Assembly: GCF_025766255.1 (NCBI RefSeq)
Contig: NW_026516735.1
Location: 124,001-188,000, forward strand
Direction: 5' to 3'
Length of the DNA: 64,000 nucleotides
From: Zychaea mexicana
Taxonomy: Eukaryota; Mucoromycota; Mucoromycetes; Mucorales; Lichtheimiaceae
Shown here: piece after piece, positions 23,726 to 36,610 of the stretch
Position numbering within the stretch: position 1 is the stretch's first letter
Layout of the letters: every line of letters begins with the position of its first letter
Notes under the pieces: generated by a model
The model's database searches: none
Told to the model about the DNA's origin: nothing
The model's input: only the letters and a program-made list of their open reading frames with translations
Translations under genes and position numbers: made by a program

Positions 23726-26700
23726 TGCAAGTGTGATGTGAACAAGTTCGGTTGCTCCGGGGGGAGGGAGGAGGGTGATTGTCCAGAGTAAACGAAAGAA
23801 GAGGCACACACTTACTACCACAGAGACCGCACACACCGACACCCGCTTCAGAAACCAAAGAAGAGAAATCCTGATTGGACAAGCGCCTGGGCTCTCGTCA
23901 TTTCAAAAGCTGCTGCTGATCTACTACACCCCTCGTTTCCCCACCCATTCTCTTTGTCTTTTTTTTTTTTGTTGTTATTACTGTTATTGGCATCAGAATA
24001 TTAGACAAGAGTAATCAATACGAAACATACATCTAGGAACACCTTCCGTGCTATCGTTACCGATCCTTTTTTCTCAAGTGAACCTGCTCTACTATTCTTC
24101 AAAAAAGTAACAGCAATGGTACGACGACGATCTAGAATTATCGTGTGTAACGCAAACACGCATCACAGAAGAAAATGACCAGTCCTAGAGAGTATGGTGC
24201 TCGACTTGACAAGAAGCTTTTATTTTTGACAGCATTAACATTTTATATTGTCGTCGAGACATATTGGACAGTCGCTGTTATCGTCGATCAGCCATATAGA
24301 ATGTGGAGAGCGGAGAAAAAGGTTAATCGAAATAGCGCCACGAGGTCAGTAACAATGCAGACCAGATATAGCCGGAATCATGCATGTGACCAATTCAGCT
24401 GCTAAATAAAGCTGCCAGCTCTACTGAGAAAACAGCTGCTACTTATACTATGCATCTCTTAAACCAAGTGTTGCCTAACTCTTAAAACTTTGACATTGTA
24501 AAGACTCTATACAGAGTTTTTCTCTTTTGGCTACATACTTCCATGTTTCTCACAATAGTAACTTTATGATCAGTATGTACATAATTGAAAGTTATGTCAT
24601 GAATAATATCTGAGCATCACAATAATAAAATGGTATTTTAGAGAAGCGTGTAACTTTTGATAAAGATAACTTTGTAAAAGGAAGCATAAACCACTGCTAG
24701 CTAAACATATCTAGCCGACAACAAGACAAGACAAAGGAATTAGTGTAGTATGTTGTAGTGTCGTACATATAAAAGGTTAGCTCACTTGGAAAAAAAAAGT
24801 GGGATAGTTAAGTAAATGATACGATGGGAGAGTCAATTATACGTGCTGTATACATATACAGCTGGTCGATTAAGAGTAAAGAGAAGAATAGTGCGAAAGG
24901 ACATTACTAACGTAATCGTTTTGGTTGTTAACCGTGATCGTCTACAGTATTTCTTAAAAAGATCGCTTGACGAATACTGATCAGCTTCTGATTTCGATAC
25001 CTACAACACCAAGCAATCACTGCTCTTAAACCTCAACAGAGATCAGATCGTCATGAAGGGAGGAATCTAAGTAGTAAAATTTGATAGTAACAGACCTTCA
25101 TATTCACTTTTATGGATGAAGGGTTCATAATGGTACATTATATAAGAGCAAATGTACTCAAGAGATCACCATGAGGAAGACTACAAAGCATTTGCCGAGG
25201 CTTTGATTGCAACTGCAGATAACCTCTTCGTTATGTGCTTTCAGCACGACTTCGATCAATGACACGGTTAATATGTCATTCCAAACGCAAAATACCTTTA
25301 ACCCATTTCGGACGTCGTTGAATGCATTTGCGATACCTAAACGCATTATTTAATACATTATCCTGCATCCAAAAGCATGTAAAGGCGCTTTAAGACTTTT
25401 TACATGTCGGACGAGACGGTGTTTATTCCACACTACCGAAAAGGCCAATAAACTTCTGTATCTTCGCCTTCTGATCTTGATATTGTATCACTGCTACTGT
25501 GTAAGAAAAAGGCTCTGGAGGTGCAAAATTAAGCTGAAATCAGAAGATGGGGTTTGTTGCTAGCTGTGGAAATTTGACAAGTCTGTATTTGACCATGTCT
25601 TATTTGCTCAAGGGAGCAAGCATCTTTTTTTCTTGGCTTATTATTTATAATGAGCTAAACGCTTCTGCTATTGATAAAAGCTGATCGTGGAGGTCAAGCA
25701 AAGCGATGTTCACGTTCCACTGTAACAATAAAATCATGAACGACACACGCGTCAAGTAACTTGTGTTTGTGTAAAAAAAAAACTCATCATGCGACGACTA
25801 CAATGACGCATAAATGCTCCCGGTGGTGTACACATTGAATTACACGTTCATCAACGAGATTTCTGTAGCTAAATTAGAGTTTGAAGCCATCATGCGATTA
25901 GAACATATGTACTAAGGCCTAAAAGGAAATGTTACTAAGCCTGTAGTATGCAAGCGTATTTCGTGGTCTCACATATTGATACGTCATTTTCGTATACGAC
26001 TTTTCATGTGACCACTGAAATACAGTACCTATTCTATATAGTCAAATAATGATGACAAAGGAGGGCGGTATTCGTCAACGAAATTACATAAAAACATTTT
26101 GCGTATGTATATGTACTGTAGATTGTGTGGGGCTATAATCCACGGGAAAAGGGCATGGCACCAGATTTGAAGAAGTACGTCGGTATTCAAGTTTGTGATT
26201 TAATGATTTCTGAGATTTCTAACTGCTCTGGATAGCTTTTAGAGGTTTTTGAAGGCTTTAAAAAGCATCAAAATTTAAATCTTCGACGTATTACGAATAC
26301 TTGCTATAATCTCATACAAGTAATCGGATAAGGAACCATGAAAGAGACTATTCATGACCTGTTTGTTGATTAGTTTCTATGTGTATACATTGCAGTCTCT
26401 ATGTATAGGACTAGTAGCCGTCGTCAAGCAAACAATATACAGTATGGGAGACTATAAGGAGTCGCAACAAAAAAAAGCAAAATGGAGAGGCATCATAGCT
26501 TTCGTATTTCAGGTCGAAATGTATATTATATGCAGCGTAGTTATAGTATATGTCCTTAGGCCATGTCCCTCATCTCAATATGTTCGAACTTTAGATGTTA
26601 AAAGGTATATAGCGCACGCATTATCGCGTCCATCAACCGATGAACCATCAATCATGAATATGGTATGACAACGCGGTGAAACATTACAAGTAAGAATCTA

Positions 26701-29700
26701 GCATTCAAATCCTTGATGGTTTCGAGCTATTACAGTACATGCAAATTGCTTTTAAAGGCACTCATGCAGCCGATAATACAAGCCAATGGTGATAGCACCT
26801 TTTCGAACGGTGTTTGTCTCTCACATTCTACACATTAACTTATGTCCACCATTCTGAATTCCCTCAAACACTTTGAGTGATCATTGATATGATCGGCTAT
26901 TATTGATTTTCCCCGGACAAATGAAGAACACATACATCTTTTACAATTAGTAACGAGCACTAATTGAAGCTATGCCATACATAGCTCGTATCGTGTACGC
27001 TGACAGCAATCGCATGTATTTTTTTAGATTTCTCTATGGGTATAATAGTAGCAGTCAAGCAGTTATCATAAAAGCGTTTTTCTTCTTACTCTTCCAGATA
27101 TTAGAAGATTGATCGATGATATAGCACTTGCTTCTTTATATAGACATGAAGTAGTTCACATAGCGTATTTGAGATGCTTTGCACCGTATACTCATAACGT
27201 CATAATAGCAACTGTAAGTATGCCGTATTATGCTATCGTGAAGTGCAGCATCGACTATGGTGCAGCAGCATTCAAATCCAATAGACCTGTTTCTTACCCA
27301 ATTGGTATGGAAAATAAGGGAAAGCGGATGAAGTGCTGACTCTATGTATGCCCCCAGTGCTTTCTTTCAAAGTATGACATATCACCATGTAATTGGAATA
27401 GCGTATCACAACCTACATTACAATGGAGGTAATACGTTTCTTGATTTATCCTAGCCTGGTCTTCCTGTTTTACCAATTCAAACGCTAATTTTAAGATAAG
27501 CAGATGCTCAGAAAAGTATCATGGGGTATTTACTCGGATGATAACGGTCTTCACGCCGATACATACTGTAAAATTTCTACATAAATAAAAATAACATTAT
27601 TAGCCGAACTTCTTGTTCGGTCATTGTCATCGTCAAAGCCACCTTGTCAGCATTATTCTTTTCGATACGTATGAACCCTCATTAAGGAACACATAGTTTA
27701 TATTAGCCGGAAGATAGTACGTACTGTTTTGGGAAAAATTATTGAGTAGTGGGCTGAAGCGTGTATTCTTAATACGTAGAGATAACATAATCGTCTTCAA
27801 CATGATCGTCGTTATGTATGCCTATCATCCCCCTACTCGCCTCCTCCAGCCTCCTTCATTTGTTCTTTTTAACCCTCAATGTACGTGCGAGCGCTTATTT
27901 TTGCTTCTTTAGGACTAACAAGTTTCAAAAAAAGTTGCTATTCCGGATATGCTGATAGTAAAGGACGTGAGATTTGATACAGAAGAGAAAGGTAGATGAT
28001 TGATGATAAGCAGGGGATTTGTTGCTCTTGACTAACCCTGTGGCGCATGAAACATATGCGTGACAACATGCTGTAGTTACTCATCAACGACTATCGATAA
28101 ATTACTACAACGCGCGTAGTGGAAAGAGACCTTTCTTTTTCTTGTTGTCTGGTATCTCAGAGCAGGATAGTAGTTGGTTTGCACACATGACAACAGCTTC
28201 GTATCTCGATTCTCAGTTTGTCGCCATCAATACATAAAAAAGAGAAGTTGCCACAGACTTGGTTTTGTCATAAATGTTACTGTGTATATCCAAACAGCTG
28301 ACAAGTTTGGGGGAGTGAATGAGAACAGAGAACAAAGAAATAATGGTGGCTATTAATGTGATGACTTAGTAGAACGCTTCGAAACATATAGGAAAAATTT
28401 CATGATGATATGTTGTGATCCGATAAGGTGCCAAGAAATATAATTTTGCCACGTTGTTGTTTTACCCTTTTCACATAGAAAATTTTTACTCTAGGCCCAC
28501 GCGACAGCGCATCATACATCACACAGACACGTAGTACACAAAGAAGAAGAAAGAAAGCGGAACCTGTATATTCTTGGTATGTATACTTTAGATGAAAGAG
28601 TGTGCATTGTTGTATTACTCGACAGTGGTCGAGGATTGGTCCGATCAATACCAACTAGTAGTTATGTGTAAGAGCCGAACTGTCCGAAACAGGATACCCA
28701 GCTCGCGAGCCGTACACACAGAAACAGTGTATTTCTTTGTGTAATGCCCCATCATGGCTCTCCACCCTGCTCGATATAGAACATTGTAGTACCGGGGTAT
28801 TTTATTTGTGGGCCCAACGACGAGCCACACAGCACTTTTTATAGTAATTCATGATGCACATGCATACGCACATCGCATACAGACTCATACACCACAAGCA
28901 TAAAATCTAGTGGGCTAAAAAGAAATGCTGCGAGCCTTAACCGGATGGATACACGCCATTATGACTAATTTTATCATGCATATTTTAACTGCGGAGAAAC
29001 GAGGAACTCAGGCACAAAAAAAAATGTCTCGGGTTTTTCCTCAAACTTCTTCCGAGAGATGCCGTCGGTCCGCTAGTGGCGGGGGTGAAGGGGTTGGGGG
29101 TTCTTTGGTGGAGGGGAGGACAGATAGAGTGCTCGGAAGCAGGTCCAGTCTTTTCAAGGGCCGGCCAGCCTTTCATTGCCACTGGTCCCTTAATCGAAAT
29201 ATATTTTCTTTGTTCTATTTTTTTCTAATCGTCAATTCGCAGCTCGAACTTTGGTGTCCAGGCACACAGCTCACCCCCAAGAAAAAGAAGTTAGCAGATG
29301 ATGGCGGCGTATGGATTCCGTCATGAGAACAATGCACCGATCCTGTGTTGAGTATTGCACATGTAGAGTAGTGAGCAGTTTATCGACCTGGAAAAGGTAG
29401 CCGGACACAAGCCATCCATTATGAATATAGACAGGTGAGCCGTACATAAAAATAGGAAGGTTGTTATTTTGTGTGTACGACAGACGGGCTGGTCAGCGGG
29501 CTAAATCTTTACAAAATACGGACACAGTATATACCAACATACAATAGTCAGTAAAGTCAATATCAAAAGCATCGTAATGAGATGTTCGCGAATCTACCGT
29601 TTTTTCTTTATTCATAAATAAGAAGAACTAGCTCCTGATTTAAGTTTGTAGTGGTGCATATGATTAGTGTCCGTAGGGTTGCGCATGTTGCGGTCTGCGG

Positions 29701-31283
29701 GAAAGGATTCCGAAAATGGAGAGTTGGGTTGGGGTTCACTGCTCTTTTGTTTGTCATTGTTACTTCCTACCATGAAAAACGTGGCAGTAATAACATAGTC
29801 CGTTCTCGCTATAATAATCCATTGCCAGCTGGACAGCATACCATAGTGATGAATTCGGAACCGCCTAAATGCGAGGTTTCTTCTTCATGTGGTATGTTGC
29901 ACCAGGGTTACCAGAAACTTCTTAATTCACGAACTAAGCCACTACAGCTTACTGGCTGTTTGCTGCGAGCCTAAGCTGTGCTTCAACTTTAACGTGTTTT
30001 TCCGTACGTTGTGAGTCAAGAAGAATATGCTGGAAGCATTATATCATCGATTTCTTACATTTTCCCTTGCATGCATTTTTTCCATGTCAGCTACTGCGAA
30101 ATAACAACGATCACGATAGTAGTGAATGAATAATAATCAAAAAAGCGCGGGCAAAATCCATCGGAATTAGCCACGTGTATTCGGATAGCAATTATTTTTT
30201 ACCGAACAAGCCAAAACTGCTTCTCTCCGCGGGATTCGGTCAGCGAAGCACAATAGAAAATTAACAAGCAAATGAGCAAAACCAACGCAGCACTTGTTAA
30301 TCATCCATAGTAGTGGTACCAATGCACCAGTAAATTCTCAATAGCATCATAAAACGAAAATATTTCACAATAGCAGTACTCGGATGGAATAATCTCCTCT
30401 TGCCTCTTTTGCTAATTACATCAAGTTGCTATCCGTTGTTATTGTTACATTTCTACAAGTTTGGTCATAGGCGCCATCAACTCCGTCTTCGGTACAAATA
30501 CCGGAGCGGGGAGGGGCGAGCACCATTTATTTATTGTCGCATCAAGAATTAGCGGGTATATACTAGCTGTTGGGAGGGTGAATATCCACGGTGTATGTAA
30601 TATGTGGGCCACTTATTGTTTTTTTTAGTATTCATTGTCCCCTCTTAGCTGCTAATTTATTTTTATTCTCCCTCTCTTCCCCTCACGGACAGTGGAATTT
30701 AGTGGATTACGATGGAGAAGAGCGATCATTGGACATCATGCTAAGTATTAGCAGTAGAACAATGAATGACTATTTACATCATGGCATGGGAAAAAGACCG
30801 TCAAATTAATGAGTTACTTTGTTTGTAAACCAACCCAAACTCTCGGTCAAGATGAGTCTCTCTTTGTGTGTGTGTATGTGTGGGAGCGAGTGTGTATATT
30901 GGCAGTGTATATGGGCTCAGCAGAGAGCTCAAGAGAGCCTGTGATTGAAAAATAATGAGCCAATATATTACTTATATTTTTACAATGCAGATATGAGCGA
31001 ATGAGGGATCTGTAATCGGGCCTTGGTGTTGTACAGTGCATACCAAAAAAAGCCCGCTCTAATAAACCAGCACCCCCAATCGCTCAAGTGAGTGCAGCAC
31101 GAATGAAAAGGCAAGATGACAAGTTCGCCACGTGCCACGTATAAAAAAAACAAAGATCGGCGTTACCAGGCAATGATTCCTGTGATGTGGTCAGCCTAAG
31201 AGCAAGAAAGAAATTTTGTTATGCTCCCCCCAAAAAGGGCAAGTACGCTGAGGTTTGAGAGAAAAAGGAAGAGAAGAAAAAAC
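23726..31283. other. Long AT-rich gene-poor interval, no convincing gene
   Basis: About 7.5 kb. The left end holds the Sds3-like promoter. Short frames (24175-24405, starting MTSPREYG with one hydrophobic segment; 26354-26668; 27109-27339; 28925-29326; 29651-29974; the opposing 29612-29839) have no family resemblance, no matching splice partners that I could find, and mostly non-ATG starts. CACGTG at 31129-31134 is followed by TATAAAA. No TIRs, LTRs or RNA genes were recognised. Confidence 0.45.
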
Positions 31284-31293
31284 TATATATAAA
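31284..31293 (+). promoter_or_regulatory. TATA box of the zinc-knuckle gene
   Basis: TATATATAAA lies 119 bp ahead of the ATG, followed by a long pyrimidine-rich leader (CTTTTTCTTTTTCTC region near 31352). This layout is typical of strongly expressed fungal genes. Confidence 0.55.
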
Positions 31294-31411
31294 GCCTTCG
31301 ATTTTGCAACGTGGCTATCCTCATTCGTTCACTATACGATTTATTGCAAACTCTTTTTCTTTTTCTCTTTTTCTTTAAGCCAATTCTAATCTTTTACGCT
31401 ACTATACAACC

Positions 31412-31595
31412 ATGTCTGACGGACGATGCATTCACTGCGGCCAAAAGGGTCATTACTCCATGTAAGTATTAATGGCAATTATGGTTGCTATGTTTATTAC
31501 CACAACAACAAATTCCTTAGCAACAACGTAGCTAACCTTATTGTTATTTTGCTGTCGTTAGGATGTGCCCGAAAAAGCCAAACTCCTCTTCTTAG
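31412..31595 (+). CDS. 27-residue CCHC zinc-knuckle microprotein
   Basis: Two exons, join(31412..31461,31562..31595), 27 aa. The spliced product contains an exact zinc knuckle of pattern C-X2-C-X4-H-X4-C (C-IH-C-GQKG-H-YSMM-C). The first three ligands are in exon 1 and the last Cys in exon 2, so the intron (GTAAGT..TTAG, 100 bp) must be removed for a complete knuckle. Zinc knuckles usually bind single-stranded RNA or DNA. A TATA box and pyrimidine-rich leader lie upstream, in good position. Nothing downstream extends the frame past TAG at 31593-31595. It could be a free-standing microprotein, or the remnant of a CNBP- or Gag-like gene. The motif is seen; function is inference. Confidence 0.6.
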
Positions 31596-34150
31596 TCAAA
31601 CCAATTCGCCATGACAAAACCTGTTGGCCATGTAACTTGGTATCAATTTCCAGCCTTCGCTGACTGGGAGATCTTCTTTTTCCAACGACGCAAGATCGAT
31701 GCAAGCCCCCCATGCGTTTTCACTCTCTTGTGGCCGACGAGGACAACTTCACCAACAACACCCTTCTTATCACGACGACAACAACAATCATCTCCTTTCT
31801 CCACCTTATACGACGACGACCTTTCTTCTTTTTCTATCCATTCAACAATACCAACCATTATAGACGAGCAGGCGCTCACCAAACAATTCAATCACGCATA
31901 CTCCTCAATCAAGATATATACTTACATACAAACATCAACCATATACAAACACAACACACACACAAGCAACATGGCAGGCCGGCCCACTATTATCTTTTTA
32001 TATACTTTCTTCATAATCTTTCCACACATTTCTTCACAATAATTTCACATCTATGCATATTACACTATCATCACCACTTTCTAATATGTCCATATACAAG
32101 TGATCCTGTAAAAGTAACCCCACTTGTCTCTCACTCCATATATATGTAATACCTCTTTTTTTCATCCTCCATAATACTACTACTACTACTACTATCATGT
32201 CATCTTTTGTGTCATTTGCTTATGTACTAGATGCATTTACTCTTAAATGTTACATTACATACTCAAACACATTTAATTAAAACTACTACTTTACTCATTT
32301 TTTCAACTGATGATAACAACATCAAATAGTGTCTAATGCGTGCGTCTTTCTCTTCCTTTTTGCTTCTTTGGTAACACCTATCGTTGATTGTATGTGAGCC
32401 TGTGGGGTTTGAGCTAAGGGGGGAGGCAACTGTGGGGGGACGGGATATAGAAGAAACGGACTAAGTTTAAAAAATAAGCCCAGCCAATATATTGGCAAAG
32501 CCAACTATAGTATTTTTCTTTTTTCCAGCCCTCCTACCAAAATAAACCAAGTCCGCTAGGTACTTCGTTTGACGTCATTGGTGTCCTTCAAGATGCCACG
32601 TTGCACTCTGTTTTTCCGGCAAACAGTCTTGTCCAACGTAGCACAAAAGAGAACACACGCTCACGCAACACAGACAAGGGTATCTTCAGAAGCAAAGGAA
32701 ACGACGACCTTGTGACGAAATAGACCCCGTATCAGATATATTACGCGTATCGAACTCAATAGATATGATTTAATCGTTAGAAAAGCGTCAACTTATAGGG
32801 TTACTGTATTTACCGGAGAAGGGTAAAAAATCAGGGAAACGCGCGCGCTTTTATTGGGCCTCAGCAACACCAGCAGCGACTGCCATTGTGCACATAGTAT
32901 CGGAAAAGGTAAGAGTGCAAGATATCGTACGTTATTGCTGGACGAAGATGTTGGGGGAGTGGGAGTGGGGGAGACTCAGAGGGGAAGGGCGTGATTTAAT
33001 AATTATCTGAGCTCGCTTTCAATTGATCCCTTGATGGAAATGCAATCAATGAAGAATAAATCAAACGCAACGACGACAACGGCAACGACGGAATGCTACC
33101 ATCATCGTGTTAAAGATGAGATTTCAGGCGGAGGGGATATGATTGCGAGTGCTGATAATACTCATGATGCTGCTTTCCCCAACCCCGCGCAACAATCACC
33201 ATATATGGATATATTTACAAGAGTTATTGATGATGCTGTTGTCATCAGTCAATCAAATGAATCAAAACAGTCAAAAGATGGGGAAACGTGTAAACATGTC
33301 TGAGAAGAAGAGATGTGATTTACATGTAAGTTCTGGTGAAAGCGCGTGATGATGTTACAATGCTGGTTACTGCATAGATATGAGGTCATTTGAAACAAAC
33401 TTTTCGTGGAAATTGCGGGGTGGGAACAAATCAAGAAATGCGCGCCAACTCATTGTGCAAACGAGGGTTAGAGAGAGAAAACATACAGACACAAAAAGGC
33501 CCACATGGCAGAAGAGCAAAAACCCAGCATCATTCATTTCTATACTGCACGAACAGAGCCGAGACCTCGTGTGTATGTGTGTGTGAGTGTGCATCTTCGT
33601 TCCATCTTATGCATGTCGATCTTTTCTTTTCCCATCCTCGGGAGATGGCAAGTCCATGTGGTCACGCGTGGTCAGATCCTCTTTAGTAATAATAATTAAT
33701 CCTTGACGATCAAGGGTCAGTTCCATGCATATTATTATCAAGTGCAATACTTCCACTAGCCCATCCTCTGTTTCTTCTTATGTGCATACTCCTCTTGATT
33801 CCTTAGTGACACACGAGCAAGGACCGTGGGGTGCATACGCATTAATATGCAGAGCCAAGAGATGTCCGAGTGGTGAAACACGCTCCGCTCATCTATTGAC
33901 AAAAGTGCTGCACCATCACCCGATATCATAGCATCTAATTGACTCAAATAATTGACTCAAATGCTCGCGCGCGCGAATAAGTAATACGCATCCAGTCGCT
34001 GCGCTTAAATTTTCGAGGCTTGATTCAAGGAGAAAGGAGAGGGATTAATATAAGAGGGATTTAAGGTAGGGACGCACTGTAATTCGTACACCATTCCTTC
34101 TTGTACCTTCCTCTCAACCAGCTCACATTTTCAAAAAAGTTTACTCGGAA
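31596..34150. other. Intergenic, no gene seen
   Basis: Contains (CTA)n and poly-pyrimidine tracts near 32150-32200 and scattered short frames (31611-32149, 33031-33303) without family resemblance. The left end is presumably the 3' UTR of the zinc-knuckle gene. Confidence 0.5.
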
Positions 34151-34280
34151 TTGAACCGGTTAGAAAGAGAGACGTAAACAGTAAATAATAAAGTATATAC
34201 CGTCCTCATGCGCGTTGTGTAACTCTTACACAACGCGTTAGAGTAATGAGGCATATACAAAGACTTTTGGACCAGTTCAA
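34151..34280. repeat. Nested palindrome, foldback or MITE-like element
   Basis: At its core a perfect 12-bp stem, CGCGTTGTGTAA (34211-34222) against 34226-34237, with a 3-nt loop. Outward, CCTCAT/ATGAGG (34204-34209, 34246-34251) and GTATAT/ATATAC (34193-34198, 34253-34258) pair in register. The outermost arms TTGAACCGGT (34151-34160) and ACCAGTTCAA (34271-34280) pair with one mismatch. No coding content. Confidence 0.65.
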
Positions 34281-36610
34281 ACAGCTAGTGTACTAGCAAA
34301 ATGGTCTCTAGCTAAAAGTATATATTATTTCACGACATATGCCACTTCGAGAACCATTTACCATTATATCATAGCTAAGAATTGCTATATACAACAAAGC
34401 ATCAGTTGATATGAATGAAGAGAAAAAAGCACAGCCACAGGTCGATTCCTCGCACTTACAACTGAAGGCATGTTAAATCAAAGGGTTTTTGATGTGGAGA
34501 TTAGTAATGGTGTGGTAGCACACGTAGTTTGTTTGTTCTGTCTATCCATGCGGTGTCGCAACCACCTATGCTAAAAAAGGAGAGGCAAAAGAAGTGTAAC
34601 TGCTGAGTGTCACTGATGGCCCATTACAATACCGCTTGTACTGTAACCAGATAAATGTTCACCCACCCCCAAAAAAAAACCTTCACCAGGCTTCTCTCCT
34701 GCTTTGTTTGTTGACTTCATCAATTGGTTCCTTTCTTTAATTGCTTGTAAATGTTACTAACCTAATGACAGAGTACACCAAAGTACTCTTCTCCAAATTT
34801 CGTTTTATTTTTCTCTCTTATGAACAAAGCTACACCCACGTACAATATATAACTAATATATTGCTCTTGATTGAGTACGGAATTCGGTTCAAGCGAACTC
34901 TTGACATCGATATATGTTCAAGCGGATAGAAATACGTCGCCTGGTCAGAGAGCATGAAACTTTCTTATTGACACAGATAAAAGGGACATGGTCGATTGAC
35001 GTAATATGTAACAATTTAATTAAGAATTGAAATGAATAATATAGTGGATACCACTTACCCTATCGCTCGTACCATTGGGTGTCATTTAGGCAGAGCAAAA
35101 AAAGGGATGTTCGACGACCATTCTTGGGTAGCACTTTTTTCGGAATCGTAATTGGACCCCTTCTTTCGTTAACGTACCGCCGATGCCACCAGAAATAAAG
35201 CTAAGCGCTGTGCCCTACATCTATTGATTAAGCGCTCGCGAGAATTGAAAACAACCATTTGTCTTAGATACCATAGAGGCTGGATCACCAATTTATTAGC
35301 TGCTAACTTCCATGTAGTTCTGTCATATGCCTCCTAGCGTCAAATACTCGAAAGCAGACCAGCAAGAGGTGAGCATGTGACAAACTTTAGTTTGCATCGA
35401 CGTCATTTGCCTATCCAAGTAAAAAAGAGAGTTTTCTCAACGCTCTTTTAAATTCCAGCTGTATACTCTTGGCATACGTATATACCGAACTGGAGTAAAA
35501 ACCCTCAGAATAAATACCTGACTGATGACTGAGGGACAAAAAATATGATTGTATGTATTCACCCTACAACTATATATATGATGCCGTTGCGTTATATTGG
35601 TTTTGTGTAATTCAGGTACACACGAAAACACAGCAATCATACATAAAGAAGCTAATGCACTTGGGATTGACATAGCTGGTGCCCAGGGTCCGATCCAACT
35701 GTAATCGGTTTATCAGGAACATCTAGAGCATCATTGTACGCGCCTTTTATGAATGGGGTGGCAGCTGTGGCCTCTACGTATATCATGAAGTATGTGCACA
35801 GAGCAGCTGTAGCTATCGAGAAATGATGTGATCATGCTCAATTCTCACTTAATATTTCTATTCCCCAAAACCAAAAAAAGTTCTTGTTCTTACTTACATC
35901 CGATATTCGATAATCATCGTTGAGATGGTTTTTTGCTATACCATTTAGTTTTTTTTCTGAATTACTGACAGCATGACTAGCGATCCATAACTTTGGATTG
36001 AAGACCAAGAGCGTTGCATGTTCATAATCTACAAAGCAGGAACATGCATCCTTAATAGTAAAAAGCAAGGCACAATTCAAGCTTTCTGGTACATGTTGCT
36101 GCTGCTGCGTCGTTCGCTCGTTCGACGATCTACACACTAGTCCTCCGTTCCTATACTTTTCTGCGTCAATCACTTCAAGAAATGATGCTCCCTCAATATT
36201 TATATATACTCGAACGACACAAAAGAAAAAGGGGAGGGTAAGATATAGGTGGCCTTTTTAAAAGGCAAGAAGCAGAGACTTTGAATGCCATTCCTTTTGA
36301 TGTGCGTGCATCGCTAAAAATAATTCTTGTCTGCTACTTTCAAAATGCGATCAGAGAAGAAGGTATCATGTTACATACATAGTATGCAGTTTGAGAGTTA
36401 AGAGTAGAAGCTCAGCTGTTTACATAACCAGCAAGCATGGGTTCTTTTATCTATGATTCAATCCCGTAAAGTTCGCCAGAGAACGTAGTAGTGATCAAAC
36501 TGTGTGTAGTAGGGATATAGATATTATACTCCATTGAATTATTTGTAATGACAGCTTCAGTTACAATAATAGTAATAAAGTGCATAATAAAGAGAGGTGA
36601 TGCATGAAAA
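34281..36610. other. Intergenic, no convincing gene
   Basis: One minus-strand frame (35838-36173) is open but has no ATG start and no recognisable motif. Otherwise AT-rich sequence without features. Confidence 0.45.

Noticed and set aside
28925..29326. 133-codon plus-strand frame as a gene
   Set aside because: Composition is erratic (poly-Gly, poly-Lys), with no motif and no introns or promoter.
33858..33900. TGTCCGAGTGG resembles the A box of a tRNA-Ser gene
   Set aside because: No B box (GGTTCRANNCC) or acceptor-stem pairing follows at the right distance.
34140..34165. Minus-strand GGTTCAATTCCG followed by a T run looks like the 3' part of a tRNA
   Set aside because: The T-stem pairs poorly and no matching acceptor or A box lies about 50 nt away; the sequence is one arm of the palindrome.
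35838..36173. 111-codon minus-strand frame as an exon
   Set aside because: No ATG, no recognised motif, and no convincing neighbouring exons despite a possible donor near its 3' end.
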